64,000 bases of DNA, taken from contig NZ_CP089291.1 of assembly GCF_022818495.1 (NCBI RefSeq), forward strand, positions 3,055,501-3,119,500, written 5' to 3'. The stretch is from Fodinisporobacter ferrooxydans. GTDB taxonomy: Bacteria > Bacillota > Bacilli > Tumebacillales > MYW30-H2. Within the stretch, counting starts at the first letter, position 1. Each line of letters starts with the position of its first letter. Shown piece by piece: positions 6,967-15,609 of this stretch. A model generated the notes under the pieces. The model made no database searches, was not told where the DNA came from, and saw nothing but the letters and a program-made list of their open reading frames with translations. A program made the position numbers and the translations under genes.

Positions 6967-8796
6967 ATGACACATCAAGAATTGTTGCGCAATATTGCGA
7001 TTATTGCTCACGTCGATCATGGGAAAACCACGCTGGTCGATAAACTGCTTACACAATCCGGATTGTTCCGAGCAAATGAACATATCGAAGAACGGGCCAT
7101 GGATTCCAATGACTTGGAACGGGAACGCGGCATTACGATTCTGGCGAAGAATACAGCGGTACCTTATGGGTCGTATACGATCAATATCGTGGATACACCC
7201 GGCCACGCTGACTTTGGCGGCGAGGTCGAACGGATTATCAAGATGGTGGACGGTGTTTTATTGGTTGTCGATGCGTTTGAAGGCTGTATGCCGCAGACGA
7301 AGTTTGTACTGAAAAAAGCGCTGGAACAAAACCTGACGCCGATTGTCGTATTGAACAAAATCGATCGCCCCAACGCACGTCCGGCGGAAGTCGTGGATGA
7401 AGTGTTGGAACTCTTCATCGAATTAAATGCGACTGATGAACAGTTGGAGTTTCCGGTGGTATATGCGTCTGCCTTGCAAGGAATCGCTTCACTGTCGCCG
7501 ACGGAGTTTGGCAATGACATGCAGCCGCTGTTTGAGACGATTATTCAACACATCCCGCATCCGTCCGGGGAAGTGGAAGCGCCTCTGCAATTGCAGATCA
7601 GCATGTTGGACTATAGCGAATATCTGGGAAAAATCGGAATCGGACGCATTCATCGCGGACGGGTAGCGGTCGGCGATCAAGTGGCGATCGTGAAGCGGGA
7701 CGGCGCCATTGAAAAAACGAAAGTCACCAAACTCTTTGGATTTTCCGGTTTAAATCGTCATGAAATCCAGTCGGCAGAAGTTGGGGATATTGTCGCGATG
7801 GCCGGTATTGGCGATGTATTGGTAGGCGAAACGATCAACCGGCCGGACCACATCGATCCATTGCCGCTTTTGACGATTGATGAACCTACCTTGCAAATGA
7901 CGTTTCTCGTCAACGACAGCCCGTTTGCCGGTCGGGAAGGAACACACGTGACATCCCGGAAGCTGCGCGAACGGTTGTTTAAAGAATTGGAGACAGATGT
8001 AAGTTTGCGTGTAGAGGAAACGGACAGCCCGGACTCCTTTTTGGTATCCGGGCGCGGCGAATTGCATTTGTCGATTTTGATTGAAACGATGCGCAGGGAA
8101 GGATATGAACTGCAAGTATCCAAACCGGAAGTCATTTTTAAAACCATTGAAGGCCAACACATGGAACCGTATGAACATTTGTTGGTCGATGTGCCGGAAG
8201 AGTATATGGGGTCTGTCATGGAGCGGCTCGGGACGCGGCGCGGCGAAATGGTCAACATGGCGCCGACAGACGGCAGCAATATGCGTTTGGAGTACATCAT
8301 TCCCGCTCGCGGACTGATCGGATTCCGTACTGAATTTTTGACGGAAACACGGGGATATGGCATTATGCATCACAGTTATCATTCCTATCAAGCGGTCAAA
8401 GGGGACGTAAGCGGACGGCGCGCCGGCGTGTTGATCGCAAGTGAAACAGGTACGGCGAACAGTTACGGGATCATGGGCCTGGAAGATCGCGGCATCATGT
8501 TCGTTACACCGGGGACGGAAGTATATGAAGGCATGATTGTCGGTGAACATAACCGGGAAAATGATCTGACTGTCAACCCATGTAAAGAAAAACATGTCTC
8601 GAATGTCCGATCGGCGACCAAAGATGATACGGTTCGACTCAAATCAGCCCGTATTCTCTCCTTGGAAGAAGCGTTGGAATATCTGGACGACGATGAGTAT
8701 TGTGAAGTCACACCGAAATCGACCCGCTTGCGGAAAAAATTTCTTAAAAAATCAGATCGGGATAAGTATCAAAAACAAAAAGCGTTAAAATCTTAA
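6967..8796 (+). CDS. typA: Ribosome-associated GTPase TypA/BipA
   Basis: A translational GTPase of the EF-G family that acts on the ribosome during 50S assembly and stress or cold adaptation. The 609-residue length is normal. Visible motifs are the P-loop AHVDHGKTT (about 14-22), the switch I block ERERGITILAKNTA, switch II DTPGHADFGGEVERI, and NKIDRP for guanine recognition. Domain II, two EF-G-like alpha/beta domains (SGRGELHLSILIETMRREGYE) and the BipA-specific C-terminal domain ending in a lysine-rich tail follow. The start lies after AAAGGGAGG. It appears monocistronic, with its own extended -10 promoter; I saw no clear terminator. Confidence 0.96.
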   Translation: MTHQELLRNIAIIAHVDHGKTTLVDKLLTQSGLFRANEHIEERAMDSNDLERERGITILAKNTAVPYGSYTINIVDTPGHADFGGEVERIIKMVDGVLLVVDAFEGCMPQTKFVLKKALEQNLTPIVVLNKIDRPNARPAEVVDEVLELFIELNATDEQLEFPVVYASALQGIASLSPTEFGNDMQPLFETIIQHIPHPSGEVEAPLQLQISMLDYSEYLGKIGIGRIHRGRVAVGDQVAIVKRDGAIEKTKVTKLFGFSGLNRHEIQSAEVGDIVAMAGIGDVLVGETINRPDHIDPLPLLTIDEPTLQMTFLVNDSPFAGREGTHVTSRKLRERLFKELETDVSLRVEETDSPDSFLVSGRGELHLSILIETMRREGYELQVSKPEVIFKTIEGQHMEPYEHLLVDVPEEYMGSVMERLGTRRGEMVNMAPTDGSNMRLEYIIPARGLIGFRTEFLTETRGYGIMHHSYHSYQAVKGDVSGRRAGVLIASETGTANSYGIMGLEDRGIMFVTPGTEVYEGMIVGEHNRENDLTVNPCKEKHVSNVRSATKDDTVRLKSARILSLEEALEYLDDDEYCEVTPKSTRLRKKFLKKSDRDKYQKQKALKS

Positions 8797-8856
8797 CAGT
8801 CATGAAAACAAGCACGGCTATGCTATAATGATAGTACTATAGTTTTTTCCATTCCA

Positions 8857-8896
8857 GAGCATGTTCAAGAAGCTTATACTCTTCTTGAACACGCTC
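8857..8896 (+). repeat. Dispersed hairpin repeat, copy 2 (covarying arms)
   Basis: GAGCATGTTCAAGAAG (8857-8872) pairs with CTTCTTGAACACGCTC (8881-8896) over 16 positions (one A-C mismatch), with an 8-nt loop. Compared with copies 1 and 3, AAAAAG has become AAGAAG and CTTTTT has become CTTCTT, so pairing is kept. A TATAAT at 8824-8829 upstream suggests the hairpin is in the 5' leader of the next gene. Confidence 0.7.
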
Positions 8897-8936
8897 GCAT
8901 TGTCTAACTTGATTGTCCATAAGAGGTGAAAGATTC

Positions 8937-9392
8937 ATGCCAGAAGTTGTGTATGATTCCTTGCCGGAGTCTTTGCTGCAATTCTTGCAAGGTGAGAAAT
9001 TGGTATTTGTTTCAACCATTGATCATGAAACAGGCGCACCGAACACAACAGCAATCTCTTGGATGCTTGCGAAAGATGCGCAAAACATTCGGTTTGCGAT
9101 GGATCCTCGTTCCCGCGTGATCGCCAATTTGCGCAAAGATCCGCGCATTCAGGTAACGGTGCCGGGTGCTGGATCTTGCTTTGGAATTTCCGGTATTGCG
9201 AATATAGGAGATGACGTAATGAACGGCGTGTCTCTGAAAATGGTGATGGTGGAAATTCAGTTGCAAGAAGTGCGCGATGTCATGTTTTATGGCGGCAAAT
9301 TGTCGGTGGAACCACAGTATGAAAAAACATACGATCCCAAACTTGCAAAGAAATTTGACGCCGAGATTTATACGGCATTACAGACCGATTGA
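8937..9392 (+). CDS. Pyridoxamine 5'-phosphate oxidase-like FMN-binding split-barrel protein
   Basis: The 151-residue protein has the fold pattern of small PPOX-like flavoproteins: LVFVSTIDHETGAPNTTAISWM, then FAMDPRSRVIANLRKDPRIQVTV, then GISGIANIGDD. The RSRVIANLRKDPRI helix-strand is diagnostic for this family. Members bind FMN, F420 or haem; the substrate here is unknown. The ATG at 8937 follows AGAGGTGAAAGATTC; an in-frame TTG at 8913 lies upstream of that site and is less likely. A strong hairpin repeat lies in the probable leader. Confidence 0.82.
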   Translation: MPEVVYDSLPESLLQFLQGEKLVFVSTIDHETGAPNTTAISWMLAKDAQNIRFAMDPRSRVIANLRKDPRIQVTVPGAGSCFGISGIANIGDDVMNGVSLKMVMVEIQLQEVRDVMFYGGKLSVEPQYEKTYDPKLAKKFDAEIYTALQTD

Positions 9393-9457
9393 TCGGGGAA
9401 TGCTCGCATTGTCATTTTACTTGTCATCCTAGTCCTATCCTATAACCGGTTTGCATC

Positions 9458-9472
9458 TGTAATAATATTACA
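9458..9472. promoter_or_regulatory. 15-bp palindrome, possible operator
   Basis: TGTAATAATATTACA is a perfect inverted repeat of TGTAATA around a central A. It lies about 57 bp before the ATG at 9530 and just after a possible TTACTT-N18-TATAAC promoter (9417-9446), where an operator would be expected. No regulator gene is adjacent. Confidence 0.4.
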
Positions 9473-9529
9473 AAAACAGTGCCACAGCTTGTTCTCCGAT
9501 ATTTCAGCAGTAATGAAGGAGGAGCAGTT

Positions 9530-10024
9530 ATGGAGGAGTTGTTTTTGTTCCCGCTAACCATTAAGGAAGGCCGTGTATACGATGCAAAAGGGACAGATGT
9601 CACGGAAGCCTACCAAATGTTCCAGTGCAGAAAATGTGCGGAACAGTTGCTTTCTGCATTGGAACAATTGACAATGGTCAAACAAGCAGGCAAGGAAACG
9701 AGACATATGCTTTATATCGATCATGCATACTATACGATTGCCGTGATTGAGACGTTTGTCGGCGACAATCTGTCGGAGCGCCTGCAGCTTTCATACGCCG
9801 GATGTGTGCAGGAAAATCAGCAAGGAATATGGTATCTGGAGAAAGTCAATCGCAGGATTCTGCCGCTGGAGTCGCTTGTCCAACTCTATGCTCTGGTCGG
9901 TCAATATAACATAACATTGGAAATGGCTGAAGACATTTGGGATCACCGCACTGCGATGTTTTACCTCTTATATGACAAATCCTCCATTTGGCGAAAGCAC
10001 TTGACCAGTAATGAAAGACGATGA
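9530..10024 (+). CDS. Hypothetical protein (164 aa)
   Basis: The ATG at 9530 is preceded by GAAGGAGGAGCAGTT, a very strong ribosome binding site; an in-frame GTG 51 nt upstream has none. The product begins MEELFLFPLTIKEGRVYD and contains a CRKC pair at residues 34-37 near the N-terminus. It looks like a mixed alpha/beta soluble protein (HMLYIDHAYYTIAVIETFV), with no signal peptide or transmembrane segment. I do not recognise a family. Its last 57 nt overlap the 3' end of the convergent SDR gene, an unusual tail-to-tail coding overlap. Confidence 0.7.
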   Translation: MEELFLFPLTIKEGRVYDAKGTDVTEAYQMFQCRKCAEQLLSALEQLTMVKQAGKETRHMLYIDHAYYTIAVIETFVGDNLSERLQLSYAGCVQENQQGIWYLEKVNRRILPLESLVQLYALVGQYNITLEMAEDIWDHRTAMFYLLYDKSSIWRKHLTSNERR

Positions 10025-10738
10025 AGGCAAGCAAAGAAAATGTACGACATGCGCCACATCATCAGCTGTCCCGAGCCTGCCTACAGGAGTTTCTTCCGCT
10101 AATTGCATCCGCTCTTCTTCCGTTAATTCAGAAATCATATCCGTATCGATGGCACCGGGTGCAACCGCATTTACCGTAATGCCTGCACGGGACAACTCTT
10201 TGGCTAATGCTTTTGTAAAAGCCAAAATTCCTCCTTTTGAAGCAGAATAAGCGACTTCACACGATCCGCCCGTCATGCCCCAGATCGAGCTGATATTCAC
10301 GATCCGTCCATAGTTTTGCCGAATCATCGCTGGCAGTACAGACTTGGTCAATAAATACGGACCTGTCAGATTTGTGGCAATCAGTTGCTGCCATTGTTCA
10401 TATGTCGTATCGATCAGCAGATTTGTATGACTGACTCCTGCGTTGTTAATCAAAATATCGATCTGTTCGAATGTTTCTCCTGCAAAATCGGCCAATCGCC
10501 GGATATCTTCCTGTTTGGTCACATCAGCGGCAAATGCATACGCCTGCACACCCAGTTCCTTGCAGTAAGCAACAACCGTCTGCGCCTGCTGTCTGGAAGT
10601 ATGGTAATGAACGATCACATTGGCTCCCGCTTTGGCAAGTTGATATGCACACGCCTGTCCAATCCCGCGGGCGGCTCCTGTAACGATTGCGGTTTGCCCA
10701 AGCAATGGGCGCGTGGCAAAGTTAGTTTCAAATTCCAT
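9968..10738 (-). CDS. Short-chain dehydrogenase/reductase, FabG-like
   Basis: A classical SDR, probably an NAD(P)-dependent oxidoreductase of the 3-oxoacyl-ACP reductase type. It has the cofactor motif TGAARGIGQA, NNAGVSH, catalytic serine in NISSIWG, the YSASK catalytic Tyr-Lys pair, and the PG motif NAVAPGAIDTDM. It ends in GQVLSPNGGFVI, the usual C-terminus, so the overlap with the convergent gene is real. The start used (10738) has GGAGAGGAACAA; ATG 10774 with AGGAGAG is an alternative and would add 12 residues. It is divergent from the carboxylase operon, hinting at a lipid-related role, but the substrate cannot be read from sequence. Confidence 0.88.
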   Translation of the reverse strand: MEFETNFATRPLLGQTAIVTGAARGIGQACAYQLAKAGANVIVHYHTSRQQAQTVVAYCKELGVQAYAFAADVTKQEDIRRLADFAGETFEQIDILINNAGVSHTNLLIDTTYEQWQQLIATNLTGPYLLTKSVLPAMIRQNYGRIVNISSIWGMTGGSCEVAYSASKGGILAFTKALAKELSRAGITVNAVAPGAIDTDMISELTEEERMQLAEETPVGRLGTADDVAHVVHFLCLPSSSFITGQVLSPNGGFVI

Positions 10739-10890
10739 TTGTTCCTCTCCGATCTGTAGGAAATCAATCATACGAAGAATCTCTCCTAACATAAGTATAA
10801 ACGGAAAGGATGTCAGAAATCGATGTCGAATACGTACTCCTATACGATATGTTTTTGCAACGCTTGCTGCATATTCTTTGCGTTCGATTC

Positions 10891-10918
10891 ATGTGGATCT
10901 TATGGAAACGCATACAAT
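10891..10918 (+). promoter_or_regulatory. Possible sigma-E promoter of the carboxylase operon
   Basis: CATACAAT (10911-10918) matches the mother-cell sigma-E -10 consensus exactly. The -35 region is poor (ATG at 10891-10893 instead of ATA). The homologous yng carboxylase operon of B. subtilis is sigma-E dependent, which makes the match worth noting. Confidence 0.35.
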
Positions 10919-10967
10919 GGTATAAGATCATGTGTCAGCAGGTTTCATCGATGAAAGGAGGCTAAAC

Positions 10968-12308
10968 ATGTTTGAAAAAATTCTCGTCGCCAATCGGGGG
11001 GAAATTGCCTGCCGTATTATGCGCACTTGTAAAGCTTTAGACGTCCGAACGGTTGGTATATACTCGGAAGCGGATCGCAATTCCTTGCATGTCCAGATGG
11101 CGGATGCCGCTCATCTTGTGGGACCGCCGCCGGTCGCTCAAAGCTATCTGCAAATGGATCGCATTCTTGAGATTGCCATGCAGGAACAAGTACAGGCAAT
11201 CCATCCAGGGTATGGCTTGTTATCGGAAAATCCCGAGTTTGCGAAAAAATGCGCACAGGCAGGGATTGTGTTCATCGGGCCGCAAGCAGATACGATTGAA
11301 CAGATGGGCAATAAAGTAAACGCACGAATGGCGATGAAACATGCAGGTGTTCCAGTCGTTCCGGGTACATTGCAGCCGATCGCTGACGCCGAAACGGCCG
11401 TCCGTTTTGCCAACGAAATCGGCTATCCGGTGATGGTGAAAGCCTCCGCCGGCGGCGGTGGAATCGGTATGCAGGCAGTGGCGGATGACGACTCTCTCCG
11501 CAAAGCGTTTGCGGCAAATACCAAACGGGTGCAAGCCTATTTTGGGGATGGATCGATGTATCTGGAAAAATATCTGGAATCAACCCGACATATCGAAGCG
11601 CAAATACTTGCCGATACACATGGGAATGTCTTATTTTTATGGGAGCGGGAATGCTCCATCCAGCGTCGGCATCAAAAAATTCTCGAAGAAGCGCCATCGA
11701 CGATTTTGACGGCGGATCAAAGGGAACAACTGCGGTCGATGGCACGAAACGCTTGTTCTGCACTTGGCTATGTCAATGCGGGAACGATTGAATGTCTGCT
11801 CGATCCACAGGGCTATCTGTATTTTCTTGAAATGAATACGCGGCTGCAGGTGGAGCATCCGGTCACGGAAGAAATTACGGGGTTGGATTTGGTAGCATGG
11901 CAGTTGCGCATCGCTAATGGTGAAGCGCTCACAATTAAGGATGAGGACATTTCCGTGTCCAAACACGCCATCGAATGTCGGATTTACGCAGAACGGCCGG
12001 ATACGTTTTTGCCGTCGCCTGGTACGATTACATCCTTTAAACGTCCGGCCGCTCCGTGGATCCGCCATGAATTGGCGGTAGAATCAGGGATGACAGTCAC
12101 TCCCTTTTACGATCCGATGATCGCCAAACTAATCGTAACGGGTGATACCCGCAACCAAGCGATCGAACGATTGCAGCACGCGCTTCATGCATATCAAATT
12201 GCGGGAATTCACACAAATGTACCGTTTCTGCAAACATTGGTCATACACCCGGAATTTCAAAAAGGGAATACGACAACCGATTTTATACAAAGGCATATGA
12301 AGCAATAG
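10968..12308 (+). CDS. accC: Biotin carboxylase subunit of an acyl-CoA carboxylase
   Basis: It carboxylates the biotin on the carrier protein using ATP and bicarbonate. The 446-residue protein opens with MFEKILVANRGEIACRI, the standard biotin carboxylase N-terminus. It has HPGYGLLSEN, the ATP-grasp glycine loop KASAGGGGIGM, the ERECSIQRRHQK block, and EMNTRLQVEHPVTEEITG near residues 285-302. The ATG at 10968 follows AAAGGAGG with 6-nt spacing. A separate biotin carrier starts 17 nt downstream and a carboxyltransferase follows, so the three form one enzyme. It resembles the B. subtilis yng/mcc-type carboxylase more than housekeeping AccC, but the acyl-CoA substrate is unproven. Confidence 0.93.
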   Translation: MFEKILVANRGEIACRIMRTCKALDVRTVGIYSEADRNSLHVQMADAAHLVGPPPVAQSYLQMDRILEIAMQEQVQAIHPGYGLLSENPEFAKKCAQAGIVFIGPQADTIEQMGNKVNARMAMKHAGVPVVPGTLQPIADAETAVRFANEIGYPVMVKASAGGGGIGMQAVADDDSLRKAFAANTKRVQAYFGDGSMYLEKYLESTRHIEAQILADTHGNVLFLWERECSIQRRHQKILEEAPSTILTADQREQLRSMARNACSALGYVNAGTIECLLDPQGYLYFLEMNTRLQVEHPVTEEITGLDLVAWQLRIANGEALTIKDEDISVSKHAIECRIYAERPDTFLPSPGTITSFKRPAAPWIRHELAVESGMTVTPFYDPMIAKLIVTGDTRNQAIERLQHALHAYQIAGIHTNVPFLQTLVIHPEFQKGNTTTDFIQRHMKQ

Positions 12309-12325
12309 AAAAAGGTGGGATACAT

Positions 12326-12538
12326 ATGGCGGCGATTCATGCAACGATGGCAGGAACCGTTTTACAAGTGCTTGTATCAGAAGGTGATTCTGTTCAAGCA
12401 GGACAAGATGTAATTCTGTTGGAGTCGATGAAAATGGAAGTCCCTATTTCCTCCGAGCAAACGGGAATCGTCAAGAATATTCGCGTTACCGTCGGCGATT
12501 TTGTCAATGACGAGGATGTATTGATCGAGTTGGAGTAG
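12326..12538 (+). CDS. Biotin/lipoyl carrier protein (70 aa)
   Basis: A minimal biotinyl domain with no N-terminal extension. The biotinylation site is K36 in ESMKMEVPI, flanked by the glycines expected at hairpin turns (EGDSVQAGQDV and VTVGDFVNDEDVL). The protein is just the swinging domain, as in YngHB/BLAP of B. subtilis, unlike the longer housekeeping AccB. The ATG follows AAAGGTGGG. It lies between the biotin carboxylase and carboxyltransferase genes and should shuttle carboxybiotin between them. Confidence 0.93.
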   Translation: MAAIHATMAGTVLQVLVSEGDSVQAGQDVILLESMKMEVPISSEQTGIVKNIRVTVGDFVNDEDVLIELE

Positions 12539-12572
12539 TTTTTTTGAGTAGTTTTTAAAGGAGTGATGGCAA

Positions 12573-14102
12573 ATGGCGCTGCAGGATCATTTACAGGAGG
12601 CCACGGAACGGATTTTGAAAGGCGGGGCGGATAAATATCACGAAAAAAACAGGGAACAAGGAAAATTGTTCGCGCGCGAGCGATTGCGGTTGTTATTTGA
12701 TGAAGGTACGTGGACAGAAGATGCGCTATTTGCCAACTGTCAAGACCCGGAGCTGCCGGCAGACGGTGTGGTCACCTGTCTTGGAACGATTCATGGCCGG
12801 ACTGTTGCAGTCATGGCCAACGATTCCACGGTAAAAGCCGGGTCGTGGGGATCGAGAACCGTTGAGAAAATCATCCGGATTCAGGAAACGGCAGAAAAAC
12901 TGCAGATCCCTTTGTTTTATCTGGTCGATTCTGCCGGTGCCCGCATTACCGATCAGATCGAGATGTTCCCCGGCCGCCGCGGGGCGGGACGGATTTTTCA
13001 TAATCAGGTACGGCTAAGCGGCCGGATCCCGCAGGTTTGTCTGCTATTCGGTCCTTCCGCTGCGGGGGGCGCATATATTCCCGCCTTTTGCGACATTGTC
13101 ATAATGGTGGACAAAAACGCCAGCATGTATCTTGGGTCTCCACGCATGGCGGAAATGGTGATCGGAGAAAAAGTGACGCTCGAAGAAATGGGCGGCGCCC
13201 ATATGCATTGCACAGTCAGCGGCTGCGGGGATATCCTGGCAAAGTCGGAGCAAGATGCGATTTTGCTCGGCCGCGAGTATATCCGGTATTTTCCTGCCAA
13301 TTGCAGCCAAAAGCCGGAACGCTTGCCAACCGTTGCGGCAAAGTCATTTGACAAATCGATCGAAGAAATTATTCCAGCCAACCAGAATGCGGCGTTTGAC
13401 ATGTATCAATTGATTGAACGGATTGTCGATGCAGATAGTTTCTTTGAAATCAAAAAGCGCTTTGCGGCAGAAATTATTACAGGTCTGGCGAGAATCGATG
13501 GCAGAAGCGTGGGGATTGTCGCCAACCAGTCAAAGGTCAAAGGCGGCGTGTTATTTGTCGATTCTGCCGATAAATCTGCACGGTTTCTGGCATTATGCGA
13601 TGCCTTTCATATTCCGTTGATTTTTCTTGCGGATGTCCCGGGATTTATGATCGGAACAAAAGTCGAACGGGCTGGCATCATTCGTCATGGAGCCAAAATG
13701 ATTGCGGCAATGTCCCAGGCGACTGTCCCGAAACTTTCCATAATCGTCAGAAAAGCGTATGGAGCAGGATTGTATGCAATGGCTGGGCCTGCTTTCGAGC
13801 CGGATTGTTGTCTCGCTTTGCCGACTGCGCAGATTGCCGTAATGGGGCCGGAAGCAGCAGTCAATGCCGTCTATAGCAATAAAATTCAACAACTGCCGGA
13901 GTCGGAACGCCAGGCATTTATTGAACAAAAGCGGCAGGAATATAAAGAAGATATTGATATCTATCGATTGGCCTCGGAAATGGTCATTGACGGCATCATT
14001 GCACCAAATCAATTGCGGGAAGAACTCATCCAACGATTGACGATGTATGAATCCAAATATGTTCCGGAGCTTTCCCGAAAACATCCGGTGTATCCGGTAT
14101 AA
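12573..14102 (+). CDS. Acyl-CoA carboxylase carboxyltransferase subunit
   Basis: A 509-residue subunit with both carboxyltransferase halves fused, as in propionyl- or methylcrotonyl-CoA carboxylase beta subunits and methylmalonyl-CoA decarboxylase. The N half has KLFARERLRLLFDEGTW, the oxyanion glycines of FGPSAAGGAYIPAFCD and a MGGAHMH block. The C half has IVANQSKVKGGVLFVDSADK, the biotin-side motif DVPGFMIGTKVERAGIIRHG and KAYGAGLYAMAG. The ATG follows AAAGGAG. Substrate (propionyl-, methylcrotonyl- or other acyl-CoA) cannot be fixed by eye; no enoyl-CoA hydratase or HMG-CoA lyase genes follow, unlike the B. subtilis yng operon. Confidence 0.93.
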   Translation: MALQDHLQEATERILKGGADKYHEKNREQGKLFARERLRLLFDEGTWTEDALFANCQDPELPADGVVTCLGTIHGRTVAVMANDSTVKAGSWGSRTVEKIIRIQETAEKLQIPLFYLVDSAGARITDQIEMFPGRRGAGRIFHNQVRLSGRIPQVCLLFGPSAAGGAYIPAFCDIVIMVDKNASMYLGSPRMAEMVIGEKVTLEEMGGAHMHCTVSGCGDILAKSEQDAILLGREYIRYFPANCSQKPERLPTVAAKSFDKSIEEIIPANQNAAFDMYQLIERIVDADSFFEIKKRFAAEIITGLARIDGRSVGIVANQSKVKGGVLFVDSADKSARFLALCDAFHIPLIFLADVPGFMIGTKVERAGIIRHGAKMIAAMSQATVPKLSIIVRKAYGAGLYAMAGPAFEPDCCLALPTAQIAVMGPEAAVNAVYSNKIQQLPESERQAFIEQKRQEYKEDIDIYRLASEMVIDGIIAPNQLREELIQRLTMYESKYVPELSRKHPVYPV

Positions 14103-14283
14103 GAAGTGAACAAAACAGCTGCAGGGTTGAAAGGGTATGCACTCTTTTTTCTGCGGCTTATTGTTTTTTTGAGGAAGTTGTTGCACTATGTTGTTAGAAC
14201 AAATCCTTCGATGTTCAGACGTCTTTGACATCTTCAATTGGACATCTTCATTTGAACCTTCACAGGAAAGGAAAGCAACGAAT

Positions 14284-15216
14284 GTGCAAGTAGCTATTAT
14301 TGGAGCAGGTGCTGTTGGGAAGTGGCTGGCAGGCATTCATATGCAAGCTGGAGTTAAAACGGGTTTAATCTGCAAGAATTCGCAACAAGCAAAAGCGGTA
14401 CAGCAATCAGGCATTCAAGTGATGGATACTGTTTCCGGCCGCACAAACGAGTATCCGGTCGATTGCATTGCCTGGGAACATGTAACGGCTGCGACAGTTG
14501 CTGCTGTAAAAGTATGGATTGTCTCCGTAAAAACCTATCAATGGCCGGTATTCTATGAATTATGGAGCCGAAACGTGGAACCTTTTTTGCAAGCGAGCCC
14601 ATTGGTTGTTGCTGTACATAACGGATTTGTGGATTATCGGCAAGTCTCTCCCAAAATCGCGGCACGACGAATCATTCGCAGTGTGTTGACATATGGCGTG
14701 ACAGCTGAAGAAGCCCGGTCTGTTCAGATTCGTGGAAACGGAGTATGGACGTTGGAACAGCCATCGGACTTGCATGACAGTCAAACGTTTCAGAATTGGG
14801 TGGAGGCTATAAAGCCCCGTGTGAACATCACAGTTACTTCCGACATCGATTCGGCCATCTGGCGCAAATTGCTTGTCAATTCCTGTGTGAACCCTGTGAC
14901 GGCGCTGGCAAAGCTGGAAAATGGCGTTGCTTGGGAAAATCCACATGCCCATCCCATGATGGTGGCATTGGCAAAGGAAGCACAGGAAGTGAGCCGATTG
15001 AAGTATGGAATGGAGCTGGTGGAATTGCTGCCGTATATTCAACAAGTATGTACCGATACATATTACAATCGTTCTTCTATGCTGCAGGATCTGCTGGCAG
15101 GCAGAAAAACGGAAATTGATGCATTAAATGGGCGAATTCTTCAATTGGCCAAAGAATATGGACTAAAAGCGATGCATCATCAAATCATGTATGATCTGAT
15201 AAAAGCGCAGGAATGA
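14284..15216 (+). CDS. panE: 2-dehydropantoate 2-reductase
   Basis: Ketopantoate reductase makes pantoate for coenzyme A using NADPH. From GTG 14284 the protein has 310 residues and starts with the Rossmann motif VAIIGAGAVGKWLAG. It has the family's VKTYQ segment (catalytic Lys region), HNGF, the ISSDIDSAIWRK-like block (TVTSDIDSAIWRKLLVNS) with NPVTAL, and the C-terminal SSMLQDLLAGRKTEIDALNG signature. An ATG-initiated extension to 14188 would add 32 unusual residues ahead of the nucleotide fold, so GTG with AGGAAAGG upstream is preferred. As in B. subtilis, it lies upstream of bshC and mraZ. Confidence 0.9.
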   Translation: MQVAIIGAGAVGKWLAGIHMQAGVKTGLICKNSQQAKAVQQSGIQVMDTVSGRTNEYPVDCIAWEHVTAATVAAVKVWIVSVKTYQWPVFYELWSRNVEPFLQASPLVVAVHNGFVDYRQVSPKIAARRIIRSVLTYGVTAEEARSVQIRGNGVWTLEQPSDLHDSQTFQNWVEAIKPRVNITVTSDIDSAIWRKLLVNSCVNPVTALAKLENGVAWENPHAHPMMVALAKEAQEVSRLKYGMELVELLPYIQQVCTDTYYNRSSMLQDLLAGRKTEIDALNGRILQLAKEYGLKAMHHQIMYDLIKAQE

Positions 15217-15235
15217 TCGAGGGGAGATGGGAAAC

Positions 15236-15526
15236 ATGATTCGCAATCATGTTCGGAATTTTATGGAAGAAATCGTGTGGAATCAATTGGAAGACTTGCT
15301 TCCTACAATGCCTCAAGTATGCAGTTGCGACATATGCTTGCAAGATATGTTTGCATTCGCGTTAAATCAACTGCCTCCCCGCTATATCGCAACAACAGGC
15401 GGAGAAGTATATACCAAATTGAAGTTGCTGGAGGCGCAGTACCATGCAGATATTTTAGCTGCGCTGACAAAAGCGGTCAAAGCGGTTTCGGAACATCCAA
15501 GACACGACGCTTCCGTGGATCAGTGA
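15236..15526 (+). CDS. ComFB-family protein (96 aa)
   Basis: A short protein matching the late-competence ComFB family: NFMEEIVWNQLEDLL at the N-terminus, paired cysteines in CSCDICLQDMFAFALNQLPP, and RYIATTGGEVYTKLKLLEAQ. In B. subtilis comFB lies in the comF operon; related proteins have been reported to bind cyclic di-GMP. Here it sits alone behind panE, so competence involvement is not implied. ATG 15236 has GGGGAG about 10 nt upstream; ATG 15227 is too close to it. Confidence 0.85.
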   Translation: MIRNHVRNFMEEIVWNQLEDLLPTMPQVCSCDICLQDMFAFALNQLPPRYIATTGGEVYTKLKLLEAQYHADILAALTKAVKAVSEHPRHDASVDQ

Positions 15527-15609
15527 ATAAAGCAGAAACAGCAGAATAGAAACAGAGTCTACTATTCGAATATGCGTAAAATACGAATACTACGCATTCC
15601 GTATAAAAG

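Noticed and set aside
7750-8595. 281-codon reverse-strand frame within typA
   Set aside because: Antisense to conserved typA domains, no initiation signal, His/Phe/Arg-rich shadow composition.
14103-14180. Possible terminator after the carboxyltransferase gene
   Set aside because: Candidate GCTGCAG/CTGCGGC pairing is interrupted and the loop is long; evidence insufficient.
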